A program made the translations under genes and the position numbers. DNA of 64,000 bases, taken from positions 434,001 through 498,000 of the forward strand of contig CAVRZO010000001.1 in assembly GCA_963725615.1 (NCBI GenBank). Reading direction: 5' to 3'. This document shows, piece after piece, positions 34,229 to 42,593 of the stretch; position 1 is the first letter of the stretch; every line of letters begins with the position of its first letter. The DNA comes from JAIQFF01 sp963725615. Lineage in GTDB: Bacteria; Acidobacteriota; Terriglobia; Terriglobales; Acidobacteriaceae. The notes under the pieces were generated by a model. That model had not been told where the DNA came from and did not search any database. It saw only the letters and a program-made list of their open reading frames with translations.

Positions 34229-34536
34229 ACTCTGGCTCCTTTCTTGCTGTAGAGACCTGTCGCCGCGACCTGTTCCAATGTGGCCATTTCCGCCAGAACT
34301 CCTGCAGCTTCTTCCTCGAGGGACAACTTCAGCGACTGGTAGTCCTGATCCGGAAGTTTTCCCGCCTGCTGTTCGAAATTCAAATCGCGCATGTTCTCGT
34401 AAATCGCTTCCTTGCGTTCCTGCAAATATGCCAGCCGGGTCTTCTCGGGACCCAGGTGCAGCCTTCCGGGAAGATAGAAGACATAAAACAGAACGCACAG
34501 GAGCACCATGACACAGGTGAGAGTTGCGACGGTCAT
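34225..34536 (-). CDS. CcmI-like small membrane protein
   Basis: 103 residues: one N-terminal transmembrane helix (about 4-24, ATLTCVMVLLCVLFYVFYLPG) and a cytoplasmic helical pair (TRLAYLQERKEAIYENMRDLNFEQQAGKLPDQDYQSLKLSL). Helix-turn with an xGKL-xxxDY pattern is what the N-terminal part of CcmI/CycH looks like, but the TPR part of CcmI is missing. It overlaps ccmH by 4 bp and the downstream gene by 4 bp, so it is one translational unit within the ccm operon. Confidence 0.8.
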   Translation of the reverse strand: MTVATLTCVMVLLCVLFYVFYLPGRLHLGPEKTRLAYLQERKEAIYENMRDLNFEQQAGKLPDQDYQSLKLSLEEEAAGVLAEMATLEQVAATGLYSKKGARV

Positions 34537-35021
34537 ATTTGAGTGTCCTTCCGGGCCTGGGTGCGAAAGCGTTCAAGCTCGCTGCCGCTCACTGGGAACA
34601 CACCGCCAGGGGCTGCCAGCGCTGGCCTTTTTCTCCACGCCAGCACGATGAAGATGGTGGTCAGCAAGCCCAGCACGAGCGCCAGAAACGGCATGATCCA
34701 TGCCACCCGGTTGAAGCCGGTGCCGGTCGGAGCAGCCAACACCGTGGGGCCATATTTCTGCACGAAGTCTTGCAGGGTTAAATCGTCGTTCTCTCCCCGG
34801 TCAAGTCCAGCCATGAGCTCGCCGCGCATGCGGTCGGAATAGGTGCAACCCACATGGTTACATTCCAGCAGGATCTGGTTGCAGCCACACACACACATCA
34901 GCCGATGACCAAGACTGTTGAAGCGTGCTCCGTCGTCACCGGCGCCGAGGAAGGCAAACACGGCGAGACAGAGCAATCCCGCCTGAACAATGCGCGACAC
35001 GGAAATGGGAAACGACCTCAT
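34533..35021 (-). CDS. ccmH: CcmH/CcmL-type cytochrome c maturation protein
   Basis: Membrane-anchored thiol-redox protein of 162 residues that presents apocytochrome c for haem ligation on the periplasmic side. A signal/anchor (about 8-27) precedes the cysteine segment LMCVCGCNQILLECNHVGC (41-59). The classic LRCxxC is here C43-x-C45-x-C47, with further cysteines at 54 and 59. A second transmembrane helix is at about 106-128. ATG 35021; it overlaps the next gene by 4 bp. It is downstream of ccmF across a repeat, in the expected order ccmF-ccmH. Confidence 0.88.
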   Translation of the reverse strand: MRSFPISVSRIVQAGLLCLAVFAFLGAGDDGARFNSLGHRLMCVCGCNQILLECNHVGCTYSDRMRGELMAGLDRGENDDLTLQDFVQKYGPTVLAAPTGTGFNRVAWIMPFLALVLGLLTTIFIVLAWRKRPALAAPGGVFPVSGSELERFRTQARKDTQI

Positions 35022-35128
35022 GATTTCAGATTCTTGATTTCAGATTTGTCGATTCCATTGCAGTTCACAAATGGGTTTGTGGTGCCCCAATCTGAAATCT
35101 ACAATCTTCAATCTGAAATCGCCCGGCA
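35022..35128. repeat. Dispersed ATTTCAGATT / AATCTGAAAT repeat between ccmF and ccmH
   Basis: GATTTCAGATTCTTGATTTC at the left and CTTCAATCTGAAATC at the right are complementary. Element-internal reading frames give peptides such as SDFRLKIVDFRL. The same element is found in frame inside dnaE2 at 40985-41080. Confidence 0.8.
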
Positions 35129-37147
35129 TCAGTCCCCAGCTCCCGCCGGAGCCGGCTGGATCCGCGCCGGAGCAGTGGCTCGTACGGGTAGCGCATTCGG
35201 GATCAGACCGAGGATGGTTCCGCCGATCATGATCAATACTCCCACCCAGATCCACATGACCAAAGGGTTCAGGTGCGCCTTGATGATGGGCTTGCCGGTT
35301 CCGCCATCCACGCCTTCATAGGTCAGATAAAGGTCTTCCTTGTAGGTCGAGCGAATTCTGGGCAGCGTCTGCGGCTGCTGGCTGGCTTTGTAAAAGCGCC
35401 GCTCTGGATACATGGTCTCGAGTTTCTTATCGCCCTTGAAGACGCTGATCATCGCCCATTCGTTGCTGTAATTTGGGTTGTCATCCTGGGTGTAGGACTC
35501 GCAGACCAGGGTGTAAGGGCCGATGGTCATCTTGTCACCGAATCCCATCTCCTGTTCTTTGTCCCGGTTGAAAGGAGTGCCGAGGATTCCGATGATCACT
35601 ACAGCCATGCCGAAGTGCACGATGTAGCCGCCATAACGACGCGTATTACGATGGAATAAGTGCACCATCGAGGCCAGCAGGTTTTGCCCGGTGTGGCGCG
35701 AAATCACGCGGCCGCCTCGAATAAATTCCGAGGCCACGGTGAACATCACCAGCGCTGCCAGCATGGCCGCCATGAGTGCGTAGAAATAAGCGATGTCCCG
35801 CCATGGCCGGACTCCGAACACCATCATCAGAATGCCGACCACGAGCGCGCCCAGCGCCGGCCACATGAAGTTGCGTTTCAAGCTTTCGAACGAGGTCTTG
35901 CGCCAGGCCAGCAGCGGACCCACTGCGGTCAGCACCAACAGCAACAGCGCAACCGGGATCGCCACCTTGTTGTAGAACGGCGGTCCCACGGTGACTTTAT
36001 TGCCCTGCACATATTCCGAGATCAAGGGGAACCAGGTGCCCCACAGCACGGTGAAGCAAGCCAGCAGCAACAGCAGGTTATTGAACAGGAAACTCGACTC
36101 GCGAGAAATCAGCGACTCCAGTTTGTGCTCACTGCGCAGATGCGACTTGTTCTTGAAAAAGAAAAAGGTAAAAGTGACCAGCGTGATCAGCAAAAACCAC
36201 TTGAACCATCCGCCGATGGAAGACTGGGCAAAAGCATGCACCGAGCTGATGATTCCGCTGCGGGTCAGGAACGTTCCCAGAATTGCCAGCCAGAACGTGG
36301 CGAAGATCAGCCACATGTTCCACATCTTCAACATGCCGCGCTTTTCCTGCATCATCACCGAATGCAGAAACGCGGTGCCGGTGAGCCAGGGCATGAGTGA
36401 GGCGTTCTCCACCGGGTCCCATCCCCAGTAGCCGCCCCAGCCCAGAACCGAGTACGCCCAGTGCGCGCCCAGAAAAACTCCACAGGTCAGGAAGGCCCAG
36501 GTGACCATGGTCCAGCGGCGGGTGATGTGAATCCACTTTTCTCCGGGATAGCGCATGATCAACGCACCCAGAGCGAAGGCAAAGGGCACGGTGAAGCCCA
36601 CATATCCCAGATAAAGCATGGGCGGATGGATCACCATCTCGGGATATTGCAGCAGCGGGTTCAGTCCGGCGCCGTCGGCGGGCAATTGGCCCGTCATGAG
36701 AGCAAAAGGATGCGCGGCAAAATTCAACAGCAGCAGAAAGAAAATCTGTACCGCGGCAATGATGGCCGAGGCATAAGCAAAAAGCCGGGCGTCAGTCTTG
36801 TGCCGCAGCCGCAGGACCAGCCCGTAAGCCGACAACAACAAAGACCAGAACAGCAGAGAGCCTTCCTGCCCCGACCACAAGGTGGCGAACTTGTAGGGCC
36901 CCGGAAGATCGCGATTGCTGTGGTGATAAATGTAGGCGATGGAGAAATCATCCTGGAAGGCGGAGATGACCAGGATGAGGGCCGCAAGAAACACCACCGC
37001 AAACGTGGCGATCCCGGCGCGCCTCGCGGTCTCGCCCAACCGTTCCGATCCCGCGCCCGGGCGAGCCAAAGCCAACGCTCCTGCCAGGAACGAATATGTG
37101 CTGAGTGCCAGGGCGAGCAAAAGCGCGAAACTACCGATTTGCGACAT
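35129..37147 (-). CDS. ccmF: Cytochrome c haem lyase subunit CcmF
   Basis: Polytopic membrane protein of 672 residues, with roughly 14-15 helices, which attaches haem to apocytochrome c. The WWD domain appears as WGGYWGWDPVENASLMPWL, and the four conserved periplasmic and transmembrane histidines lie in contexts such as YHHSNRDLPGPYK and HPPMLYLGYVGFTVPF. LFWSLLLSAYG and FLTRSGIISSVHAFAQS also match the family. Start ATG 37147 after AGATACCTG, no strong Shine-Dalgarno. It heads the visible ccm cluster; ccmA-E are not in the window on this side. This implies c-type cytochromes and respiration. Confidence 0.96.
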   Translation of the reverse strand: MSQIGSFALLLALALSTYSFLAGALALARPGAGSERLGETARRAGIATFAVVFLAALILVISAFQDDFSIAYIYHHSNRDLPGPYKFATLWSGQEGSLLFWSLLLSAYGLVLRLRHKTDARLFAYASAIIAAVQIFFLLLLNFAAHPFALMTGQLPADGAGLNPLLQYPEMVIHPPMLYLGYVGFTVPFAFALGALIMRYPGEKWIHITRRWTMVTWAFLTCGVFLGAHWAYSVLGWGGYWGWDPVENASLMPWLTGTAFLHSVMMQEKRGMLKMWNMWLIFATFWLAILGTFLTRSGIISSVHAFAQSSIGGWFKWFLLITLVTFTFFFFKNKSHLRSEHKLESLISRESSFLFNNLLLLLACFTVLWGTWFPLISEYVQGNKVTVGPPFYNKVAIPVALLLLVLTAVGPLLAWRKTSFESLKRNFMWPALGALVVGILMMVFGVRPWRDIAYFYALMAAMLAALVMFTVASEFIRGGRVISRHTGQNLLASMVHLFHRNTRRYGGYIVHFGMAVVIIGILGTPFNRDKEQEMGFGDKMTIGPYTLVCESYTQDDNPNYSNEWAMISVFKGDKKLETMYPERRFYKASQQPQTLPRIRSTYKEDLYLTYEGVDGGTGKPIIKAHLNPLVMWIWVGVLIMIGGTILGLIPNALPVRATAPARIQPAPAGAGD

Positions 37148-37235
37148 GGGGAGGCCCGGACAGGTATCTTTTCAGAAACAGCGGTTTGAGGCAACCGGAG
37201 AGTAGAGAAAGACTAACCCGGTAGGGCAAACAAAG

Positions 37236-37375
37236 CACGTGGGGACAGCTGCCCCTTCGACTTCGCTCAGGGCAGGCTCTCTTCTGTCCAGTCGAGCAAA
37301 ACTCGACAGCTCTTTGCTGGCAGCTAGATAGCGGAGCCGCGCTCCGCCGGACAGCCGAGGCGACTGTCCCCACGT
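37236..37375. repeat. GTGGGGACAGCCG family repeat, copy 2
   Basis: CACGTGGGGACAG and CTGTCCCCACGTA are complementary termini. The right half CGCTCCGCCGGACAGCCGAG also occurs, in nearly the same form, in the element at 1543-1660 (GCTCCGCCGGACAGCCGAGG). The loop contains the TTCGACTTCGCTCAGGG block of another dispersed family, so the element is composite. Confidence 0.85.
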
Positions 37376-37388
37376 ACTTCTTGATGGC

Positions 37389-37631
37389 CTAAGCGCTCTG
37401 CTGTTGGTCGTGACGAGACAGCACTTCCTGCTCGGCGACCAGCCAATCCTCATGTTCGTGGCCTGGCGTGTATCCCCGCTGCTCATACAGTTCGTAGGCG
37501 CGACGGCGGATTTCCACTTCCAGGTCGTTAGGGGGCAAGGTCGGTTTGGGTTCAAGCGAATTGACGGCAGGCATGGTTGCCACCTGCTTCTTACGGGTGC
37601 TTCCGTTTCCAGGGGTTTTTACGCGAGCCAT
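37389..37631 (-). CDS. DUF2934 protein
   Basis: Small soluble protein of 80 residues from the ATG at 37631, which has the Shine-Dalgarno TAAGGAG seven bases upstream. The frame above it is not conserved. The C-terminal half is the DUF2934 motif: EIRRRAYELYEQRGYTPGHE followed by EDWLVAEQEVL. The N-terminal half is basic and disordered. DUF2934 proteins are common in Acidobacteriota and Proteobacteria with no known role. No operon partner. Confidence 0.85.
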   Translation of the reverse strand: MARVKTPGNGSTRKKQVATMPAVNSLEPKPTLPPNDLEVEIRRRAYELYEQRGYTPGHEHEDWLVAEQEVLSRHDQQQSA

Positions 37632-37842
37632 GATCGGATACTCCTTACACATTCCAGGGTTCAGCCAAGAACCGAATTGATGAATGAGCCACAAACGCCG
37701 GACGCTACCCGGAAGGGGTCCTACCTGGATTGTGGCGGATGAACATCTAAATCATAAACCGGATTGCTGTGGATGGGGGAGAGGGGAAGCAAGAAAATAT
37801 TGATTTTCTCGGAACAATTTTGGTAATCGCTTACACGAAGCG

Positions 37843-40800
37843 CTAGTAAAAATCATGCGAACTGGTCTCGGCCCGGGTAATCGATAAGGGCATTACCCGC
37901 TGCGCCTTGACCGAGATAACGTTATCTTGGTTCTGCAGGGTCCCTTCCACCATTAGAAACTGCTCAGATGTCAGCAGCAGACGATTTTTCTGAAACAGGT
38001 CGGGCATGATGATGGCATTGGCAACTCCAGTCTCGTCTTCCAGGCTGAGAAAGACGAAACCTTTGGCGGTTCCGGGACGCTGACGAGCGATGACGCATCC
38101 GCCGATTCGCAGATACTTACCATTGGGAATGCAGGCCAGGTCGCTGGCTTTGCGGACGCCGATCGCGTCCATGTGCTCGCGGTGATAAGCCATAGGATGC
38201 GGGCCCACAGTCAGGCCGGTGCCGCGGAAGTCGGCCACCAGCCGCTCCTCCGGATTCATCGCGCACAACGGAGATTTGGCATCAGGCTCGGGAAGTTCGT
38301 CGAGCAGCGGCCCGGAGTGACGGACCGAGCGTTCGATCTGCCAGAGAGCGTCGCGGCGATGCAGTTTCCAGTTTCCGGAACTGAGAACTGGGAACTCGAA
38401 ACTGGAAACTGAATTTAACGCTCCAATTTCCGCCAGCGTATTAATCTCATCCTTGCGCAGTTCAGGAACGCGATAGATGAGATCGTGAATAGAAGCGAAC
38501 GGGGCGAGGTTGCGTTGACGAATCAAAGCCTGGGCAACTTCCTCACGCAGCCCGCGAACGTATCTAAGGCCAAGGCGTAGCGCCGGCGTCCCGCCGGCTG
38601 TTGAGGCCGGACTCTTTCGCCCCTCCGGGGCTCCGCTCTTTCTCGCGGCTGACCCACGGCTCACGCCGTGGGCTACATTCTCTCGCTGCTCCGCGGCTTG
38701 GGCGCCAGCATCTTCCTGGTGAACAACCAACGACGAACGATCAACGACCGTACTGACGACTGACGACTGACGACCGACGACTGCCTCGACGACCGTGCAA
38801 TTCCACTCCGACTTCATCACATCAATGGGAAATATCTTCAGCCCGTGACGTTGTGCATCGCTCACGATCGTGGCGGGACGGTAAAAGCCCATGGGTTGGT
38901 TATTCAGCAGGGCAGCGGTGAAAGCGGCCAGGTAGTGACACTTCAGATAGGCGCTGGCGTAGGCGATCAACGCGAAGCTGGCGGCGTGGGACTCGGGAAA
39001 TCCATAGAGCGCGAAAGAAGTAATCGAGAGCACGATCTGCTCCTGCGCCTCGCGCGAAATGCCGTTGCGTTCCATGCCGGCGCGGAGCCTGGCCTCGATT
39101 TCTTTCATGCGTTTCTCCGAGCGTTTGAATCCCATGGCGCGGCGCAAATCCTCCGCCTCGCCGCCGCTGAAGTCGGCGACCACCATGGCCATGCGCAGCA
39201 ACTGTTCCTGGAAGAGTGGGACACCTAAAGTGCGCTTGAGCACCGGCTCAAGCGAAGGATGCGGATAGGTAACTTGCTCGCGTTCCATGCGGCGCTGCAA
39301 AAAGGGATTTACCATCTGCCCCACGATCGGTCCGGGACGAATAATCGCGACCTGCACCACGATGTCATAGAAGCGCTTGGGACGCAGTCGCGGCAGGCAC
39401 GACATCTGGGCGCGGCTTTCCACCTGAAACATTCCGATGGTGTCGGCTTTCTGCAAAGTGGAGTAAACCGTGGGGTCGTCCGCCGGCAAGTGTGCAAGAT
39501 CTACTTCTTCGCCATAGTGATCGCGAATGAGCGTGATGGAATCTTCCAGCACGGCCATCATGCCCAGGCCGAGCAAGTCCACCTTGATGATGCCGAGGTC
39601 GGCGCAATCTTCCTTGTCCCACTGCACCACCACACGGCCCGGCATGGACGCGGGTTCGAGCGGGACCACGGAGTCGAGTTGTCCCTGGCAGATGACCATG
39701 CCGCCGGAATGCTGTCCCAGATGACGCGGCAAATCCTGCACCGCTTCGCACAGCTCAAAATATTTGCGCAGGCGAGGGTGGCGCAGATCCAGACCCGCAT
39801 CATGGAAGCGATGATCGAGAGCATCGTGCGCATCGCGATATTCCCAGGTGGAAACGGCGGTGGAAACTTTGTCCAGAGTTTCCGGATCGAAGCCCAGAGC
39901 CTTGCCCATTTCGCGTCCCGCCATGCGGTTGCGATAGGTGATGACGTTGGCGGTCATGGCAGCGCCGCGTTCGCCATAACGTTTGTACAGATATTGAATG
40001 ACGCGCTCGCGCTGGTCGCCGCTGGGCAGATCAAGATCAATGTCAGGCCACTCGCCGCGCTCCTCAGACAAAAAACGTTCGAAAAGTAGTTCCATCCCGA
40101 TGGGGTCAACGGCTGTGATCCCCAGCGAATAGCAGACGGCACTGTTGGCGGCGGAGCCACGTCCCTGGACCAGGATGTTTTGCTCGCGGCAGAAACGGAC
40201 CAGGTCCCACACAATAAGAAAATAGCCTTCCAGCTTGAGTTTTTCGATCAACCTCAATTCGCGCTCGATCTGGCCCTGGGCACGGCTTTTCAGGCCGGCC
40301 TCTGCCCGGCCGTAGCGCTGCTGAAAACCTTCCCGAGTGCGCTCCCGAAGGAAAGACACCATGGTCTCGCCTTCCGGTACGGGATATTTGGGAAATTCGT
40401 ATCCCAAAGCTTCAAGGGTGAATTCCAGCCGGGAGGACAGTTCCACCGTGTTGGCCAGAGCCTCGGGCAGATCGGCGAAAAGCTGCTGCATCTGCTGCGG
40501 AGATTTCAGATGACGCTCGGAGTTGCGCGCCAGCACACGTCCGGCAGTGGCCAGCGTTTTATGATTTCGAATGGCGGTGAAGACGTCGCAAAGTTCACGC
40601 TCCTGGGCCGTGGCATACCAGACACCATTTGTGGCCAGCAGTGGAAGCTTGAGCGAGCGGGCAATCTCAATGGCGGCGCGGTTGCGCGCTTCCTGCTGAC
40701 GATGAAAATGGCGCTGCAATTCCACATAGACGTTGCCTGGGCCAAAGATGCTGATCAGGCATTCCACCGCGCTATGTGCTTGCTCCATCTTGCCCTGCGC

Positions 40801-41277
40801 CAGCGCCGTGGCGAGCGGACCATCATCGCCCCCGGTCAGGCAGATGAGCCCGTTCGCATGCTCCTGTAATCCCTCTTTGTAGACGGCGCCCTCGCCTTTC
40901 TTCGAGCTCAACTTCATCTTCGTAATCAGACGGCAGAGATTCTGATATCCGGCGCGGGAAGAGACGAGGAGAGGAAGGCGGAAAGGATTGCAGATTTTAG
41001 ATTTTAGATTACAGATGGATTCGGGTTTCCCCGGTTTTAAATCTTCAATCTTCAATCTGAAATCTGAAATTTCACTGGTCACCTCCGCCCCCAAATGCGC
41101 TTTGATCTTCGCTTTCTTTGCTGCCATGTAAAAACGGGGCGCGCCATAGACGCCGTCGCGGTCAAGCAGCGCCATGGCCGGCATATTCAGATGGGCACAC
41201 GTGGCGATCAGGTCCTCGGGCAGGGAGGCGCCTTCGAGAAAGCTGAAGGCCGAGCGGGAGTGGAGTTCGATGAACAC
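37843..41277 (-). CDS. dnaE2: Error-prone DNA polymerase III alpha subunit
   Basis: C-family polymerase for SOS-associated translesion synthesis. The likely start is GTG 41277 (VFIELHSRSAFSFLEGAS, preceded by CAGGGG); the frame stays open to an ATG at 41355. PHP domain about 1-290, palm with the catalytic aspartates in DIDLDLPSGDQRERV, fingers, helix-hairpin-helix (LRYVRGLREEVAQALI) and OB-fold (KGFVFLSLEDETGVANAIIMP). With 1144 residues it is longer than the usual 1030-1080. The excess is three in-frame insertions made of dispersed repeats (40985-41080, 38571-38790, 38361-38415). No imuA or imuB lies next to it; instead it follows ilvC. Confidence 0.93.
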   Translation of the reverse strand: MFIELHSRSAFSFLEGASLPEDLIATCAHLNMPAMALLDRDGVYGAPRFYMAAKKAKIKAHLGAEVTSEISDFRLKIEDLKPGKPESICNLKSKICNPFRLPLLVSSRAGYQNLCRLITKMKLSSKKGEGAVYKEGLQEHANGLICLTGGDDGPLATALAQGKMEQAHSAVECLISIFGPGNVYVELQRHFHRQQEARNRAAIEIARSLKLPLLATNGVWYATAQERELCDVFTAIRNHKTLATAGRVLARNSERHLKSPQQMQQLFADLPEALANTVELSSRLEFTLEALGYEFPKYPVPEGETMVSFLRERTREGFQQRYGRAEAGLKSRAQGQIERELRLIEKLKLEGYFLIVWDLVRFCREQNILVQGRGSAANSAVCYSLGITAVDPIGMELLFERFLSEERGEWPDIDLDLPSGDQRERVIQYLYKRYGERGAAMTANVITYRNRMAGREMGKALGFDPETLDKVSTAVSTWEYRDAHDALDHRFHDAGLDLRHPRLRKYFELCEAVQDLPRHLGQHSGGMVICQGQLDSVVPLEPASMPGRVVVQWDKEDCADLGIIKVDLLGLGMMAVLEDSITLIRDHYGEEVDLAHLPADDPTVYSTLQKADTIGMFQVESRAQMSCLPRLRPKRFYDIVVQVAIIRPGPIVGQMVNPFLQRRMEREQVTYPHPSLEPVLKRTLGVPLFQEQLLRMAMVVADFSGGEAEDLRRAMGFKRSEKRMKEIEARLRAGMERNGISREAQEQIVLSITSFALYGFPESHAASFALIAYASAYLKCHYLAAFTAALLNNQPMGFYRPATIVSDAQRHGLKIFPIDVMKSEWNCTVVEAVVGRQSSVVSTVVDRSSLVVHQEDAGAQAAEQRENVAHGVSRGSAARKSGAPEGRKSPASTAGGTPALRLGLRYVRGLREEVAQALIRQRNLAPFASIHDLIYRVPELRKDEINTLAEIGALNSVSSFEFPVLSSGNWKLHRRDALWQIERSVRHSGPLLDELPEPDAKSPLCAMNPEERLVADFRGTGLTVGPHPMAYHREHMDAIGVRKASDLACIPNGKYLRIGGCVIARQRPGTAKGFVFLSLEDETGVANAIIMPDLFQKNRLLLTSEQFLMVEGTLQNQDNVISVKAQRVMPLSITRAETSSHDFY
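38361..38415. repeat. Dispersed repeat inside dnaE2 (TTTCCAGTTTCCGGAAC type)
   Basis: CAGTTTCCAGTTTCCGGAAC and GGAACTCGAAACTGGAAACTG form an inverted repeat. In the dnaE2 frame it encodes SVSSFEFPVLSSGNWKL, which interrupts the region between the helix-hairpin-helix and OB-fold domains. It is related to the element at 12567-12634. Confidence 0.75.
38571..38790. repeat. Composite dispersed repeats inside dnaE2
   Basis: Three elements are stacked: GCGCCGGCGTCCCGCCGGCTGT (inner hairpin, 38580-38601), CCCACGGCTCACGCCGTGGGC (hairpin, 38652-38672) and a run of ACGACTGACGACTGACGACC direct repeats (38752-38775). Read through in the dnaE2 frame they give about 70 residues of low-complexity sequence (RQSSVVS, RGSAARKSGAPEGRKS, GGTPALRLG) between conserved blocks. 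Confidence 0.8.
40985..41080. repeat. ATTTCAGATT / AATCTGAAAT repeat inside the PHP domain of dnaE2
   Basis: The minus-strand reading gives SEISDFRLKIEDL and SICNLKSKICNPF within dnaE2, between LGAEVTS and RLPLLVSSRAGYQNL. The DNA (GATTTTAGATTTTAGATTAC, CTTCAATCTTCAATCTGAAA) matches the intergenic element at 35022-35128. Confidence 0.85.
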
Positions 41278-41349
41278 TGCCCCTGGCTGGAGGTGGAGAA
41301 CGTATTCGCTATTTGTTCGCCTATAGAGTTTGGACGATGGGGGGCAGGA

Positions 41350-41478
41350 TGTCAACTGAGAACTGACAACTCAAAACTGACTACTGGGTTTTATTTTTCA
41401 GCCTGCAAGTACCAACTAAAGGCGCGGCGGGCGGGACGCCCGCCGCCACAGCCGCCGGGACGGCGGCGCTACGAAAAT
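41350..41478. repeat. Repeat cluster between ilvC and dnaE2
   Basis: CAACTGAGAACTGACAACTC and AAACTGACTACTGGG form one element; GCGGGCGGGACGCCCGCCGC and GCCGCCGGGACGGCGGCGC are two adjacent hairpins. They occupy the spacer between ilvC and dnaE2 and could stop or attenuate read-through transcription. Confidence 0.65.
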
Positions 41479-42513
41479 CTAGGCCGGAACTTTGGTGCGC
41501 TTGCTGGTTTGCTTGATCGTCACCGGATCGAGGAAGGTCATCATGCCTCGCAGCTCGACGCCGACTTTTTCGATCTGCTGCTGTTGTTCTTTCTCGCGGG
41601 TGGCTTCGAACCATTCACGGCCGGTCTCGTTTTCCTTGATCCATTTCTTCGCGAAGGTCCCGTCTTTGATTTCGCGGAGTAATTGCCGCATGGTCTCGCG
41701 GGTCTGCTCCGTCACGATGCGTGGTCCGGCGGTGTAGTCGCCGTATTCGGCCGTGTCGCTGACCGAGTAGCGCATATAGTTAAGACCGCCGCGATAGATC
41801 AAGTCCACGATGAGCTTCAGCTCGTGCAGGCACTCGAAGTAGGCGATCTCGGGCTGGTAGCCGGCTTCGACCAGGGTCTCGAATCCCGCTTTGAGCAGGG
41901 CGCTTACGCCGCCGCACAGCACCGTCTGTTCGCCGAACAGATCGGTTTCAGTTTCTTCTGCAAATGTGGTTTCGATCACTCCGGCGCGAGTGGCCCCGAT
42001 GGCTTTGCCGTAAGAGAGCGCCAACTGCTTGGCTTTTCCCGTGGCGTCCTGGTGGATCGCCAGCAGCGCGGGTGTGCCGCCGCCTTCCACGAACACTTCG
42101 CGTACCCGATGTCCGGGAGCCTTGGGTGCAATCATCGAAACGTCAACGTTGGCCGGAGGCGTGATGGTCCCGAAGCGGATATTGAAACCGTGAGCAAACA
42201 TGAGCGTCTTGCCGGCGGTCAGATTGGGCGCGATTTCCTTTTTGTACACCTCGGACGCGACCGTATCCGGCACCAGCACCATGATCACATCGGCCCAGTC
42301 CGACACTTCGGCGGGAGTGCCGACAGTGAGGCCGCTGGCTTTGGCTTTCGCGCGCGAGTCGCTGCTGGCGGGCAATCCGACGCGCACGTCAACCCCGCTG
42401 TCCTTCAGGCTGAGGGCGTGGGCGTGACCTTGGGATCCGTAGCCGATGATGGCGACTTTCTTCGCCCGGATCAGTGAAACATCGGCATCTTTCTCGTGAT
42501 ACATCTTAGCCAT
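41479..42513 (-). CDS. ilvC: Ketol-acid reductoisomerase (class I)
   Basis: Second common enzyme of valine and isoleucine synthesis: NADPH- and magnesium-dependent isomeroreduction of acetolactate or acetohydroxybutyrate. It has 344 residues from the ATG at 42513, with AAAGGAA upstream; the 28 codons before it are not conserved. Rossmann motif VAIIGYGSQGHAHALSLKDSG at about 18-38, and the knotted C-terminal domain with TFAEETETDLFGEQTVLCGG (metal-binding Asp/Glu) and YFECLHELKLIVDLIY. The single knotted domain marks the short class I form. Last ilv gene of the leuA-ilvBHC operon. Confidence 0.96.
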   Translation of the reverse strand: MAKMYHEKDADVSLIRAKKVAIIGYGSQGHAHALSLKDSGVDVRVGLPASSDSRAKAKASGLTVGTPAEVSDWADVIMVLVPDTVASEVYKKEIAPNLTAGKTLMFAHGFNIRFGTITPPANVDVSMIAPKAPGHRVREVFVEGGGTPALLAIHQDATGKAKQLALSYGKAIGATRAGVIETTFAEETETDLFGEQTVLCGGVSALLKAGFETLVEAGYQPEIAYFECLHELKLIVDLIYRGGLNYMRYSVSDTAEYGDYTAGPRIVTEQTRETMRQLLREIKDGTFAKKWIKENETGREWFEATREKEQQQQIEKVGVELRGMMTFLDPVTIKQTSKRTKVPA

Positions 42514-42593
42514 TGTGATTCCTTTCGATGGAAAAAGAGCGGTTTGATTTTTACGGAACTTGCCTGGAGCGAACTTGGTTATACCGAGCTTGG

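Noticed and set aside
38745..38780. CRISPR-like short direct repeats (ACGACTGACG units)
   Set aside because: Units are about 7-10 bp with no spacers and lie in the dnaE2 frame; it is a simple dispersed direct repeat.
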